Source: Planctomycetia bacterium (lineage in GTDB: Bacteria; Planctomycetota; Planctomycetia; Pirellulales; Thermoguttaceae). From it: a stretch of DNA of 64,000 nt. Under the pieces are notes generated by a model, which saw nothing but the letters and a program-made list of their open reading frames with translations, searched no databases and was not told where the DNA came from. This document shows, piece by piece, positions 63,267 to 64,000 of the stretch. The position numbers and the translations under genes were made by a program. The DNA lies in NCBI GenBank assembly GCA_030539295.1, contig JAUNSJ010000012.1, positions 39,190 through 103,189 of the forward strand, read 5' to 3'. Each line of letters begins with the position of its first letter. The first letter of the stretch is position 1.

Positions 63267-63574
63267 TATAACGCCATTTCCAACGATTTATAAGAGCCAA
63301 AACCATAACTTTTTCTGGTTGTCAATCTCACTTTCTTGTAAAAACCTTCCACGACGCCGCTTGATAGCCCCTTCGAGTTAGACCAATTCATTAGCAATGG
63401 TTCGTGCTTTCGTATTATTCGCGAAAAATCTTTCTTCGGTTCAAGCCCGCTTCGCATGGCTCTCGCTGTCCAATTCTTCAGATAGCAACTTGCCCAGTAT
63501 GATGTCTTATAGTCCCAGAATCGTTCAAAGTCCTCTGTCATAAAGTACGCACGAGCCGCTCGAAGATTTCGTCA
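63215..63574 (-). pseudogene. ISL3-family transposase, C-terminal remnant
   Basis: The frame reads LRAARAYFMTEDFERFWDYK, WASCYLKNWTARAMRSGLEP, SSGVVEGFYKKVRLTTRKSYGF given in pieces, and ends ALYHALGDLPEPNVTHRFW, the typical end of ISL3 transposases. A stop lies just upstream of LRAARAYF and the N-terminal zinc-finger and DDE parts are not recognisable beyond it, so only the last 110-120 residues survive. Inactive. Confidence 0.8.
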
Positions 63575-64000
63575 GCACTTGAATATTTGAGATGATTTCA
63601 AACTTGTTCCATGGGGAGAATGGGCAGGTGGCTTGCCCCTTCAGTAATTTTGGGGCTTGCAGTAACGTCCGCACTTGGCTTGTCCGGGGCTCTTGCTTGC
63701 GAGGATACACTGGTAGCCAAATGCTTGATGTAAACAAAAATGCGCCAGGCAAAATGCATCGATTGGCCATAATTGTCAACGGACGTGACAAGATGCTGCA
63801 CAGGGGAGGGTCACAGTTTGGGTAACAGTATGGTGAATTTGTGGAAGCCTCTTTACTGTCATCTCTTGCAAAGTTTTCAATACAGAAGCCGCTTGGCAGC
63901 CGCTCCATTCATTATAATTCGAACTATCCAGAAACTCCTTCCCGATTTTGAATGTTTTTTTGCAGATACGGAAATACGTTCTATTTTACCGTCAAAAAAT
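63575..64000. other. Unassigned end of window
   Basis: The upstream parts of the ISL3 element would be expected here, but overlapping frames on both strands give no recognisable transposase or other protein. Treated as decayed mobile-element or intergenic DNA. Confidence 0.35.

Noticed and set aside
63525..63908. 127-codon minus-strand frame upstream of the ISL3 remnant
   Set aside because: No transposase motifs, and frame differs from the remnant; not supportable as a gene.

Overview
The window looks like a chromosome segment of an anaerobic, probably gut- or sediment-dwelling planctomycete (Planctomycetota). The taxonomic call rests on genes typical of that phylum: DUF1559 pseudopilin-like proteins with the prepilin cleavage signature, an ECF sigma factor overlapping a FecR/LamG membrane protein, small carboxypeptidase-regulatory-like lipoproteins beside DUF1559 genes, an LEPR-XLL-type N-terminus on a giant secreted protein, and Tat-type Gfo/Idh/MocA oxidoreductases. 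Anaerobic life is indicated by a glycyl radical enzyme with its activase, a trimeric NADH-linked [FeFe]-hydrogenase, and an ETF-coupled oxidase. No tRNA, rRNA or CRISPR array was recognised.

Layout. 1-1.7 kb: tail of a DUF1559 gene, a lipoprotein and a GH5-like glycosidase. 1.8-6.1 kb (minus strand): a substrate-binding protein overlapping a transmembrane PP2C phosphatase/HATPase, and a small Hsp20-like protein. 6.5-12.5 kb (plus): a URO-D-family protein, a sugar porter, a glycyl radical enzyme and its activase. 12.6-14.3 kb: lpxA and a C_GCAxxG_C_C protein. 14.6-21.1 kb (minus): ECF sigma factor, FecR/LamG protein, DUF1559, lipoprotein, DUF1559, sialidase. 21.4-25.9 kb (plus): a metzincin/beta-helix secreted protein and a nucleoside transporter. 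26.4-33.6 kb (plus): hydC-hydB-hydA hydrogenase, a degenerate receiver protein, ribBA, a glycosyltransferase and a cupin. 33.6-48 kb: a gene-poor, more AT-rich accessory stretch with ankyrin and BspA-type repeat proteins, an alpha-L-rhamnosidase, unknown secreted proteins, a beta-propeller protein with a degenerate Lon-like domain, an M28 peptidase operon, dispersed short repeats and an IS3 remnant. 48.2-61.2 kb (minus): a Gfo/Idh/MocA oxidoreductase, then a very compact ten-gene operon for carbohydrate catabolism. 61.7-62.9 kb (plus): its probable XylR-type regulator. 63-64 kb: a membrane-protein gene interrupted by a decayed ISL3 element.

How it may work together (inference): secreted glycosidases (GH5, GH78, sialidase) and surface DUF1559 proteins release sugars. 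The 50-61 kb operon (isomerase, FGGY kinase, class II aldolase, PfkB kinase, IolB-like isomerase, DUF4867) converts a sugar or inositol-type compound to C3 units. A GlcD-type flavoprotein, an Fe-S protein and a fused EtfB-EtfA oxidise an intermediate without oxygen. NADH and ferredoxin so produced could be re-oxidised by the HydABC hydrogenase as H2. The operon, with its single-chain ETF and mixed fuc/iol-like gene content, is the strongest candidate for an undescribed system in the window.
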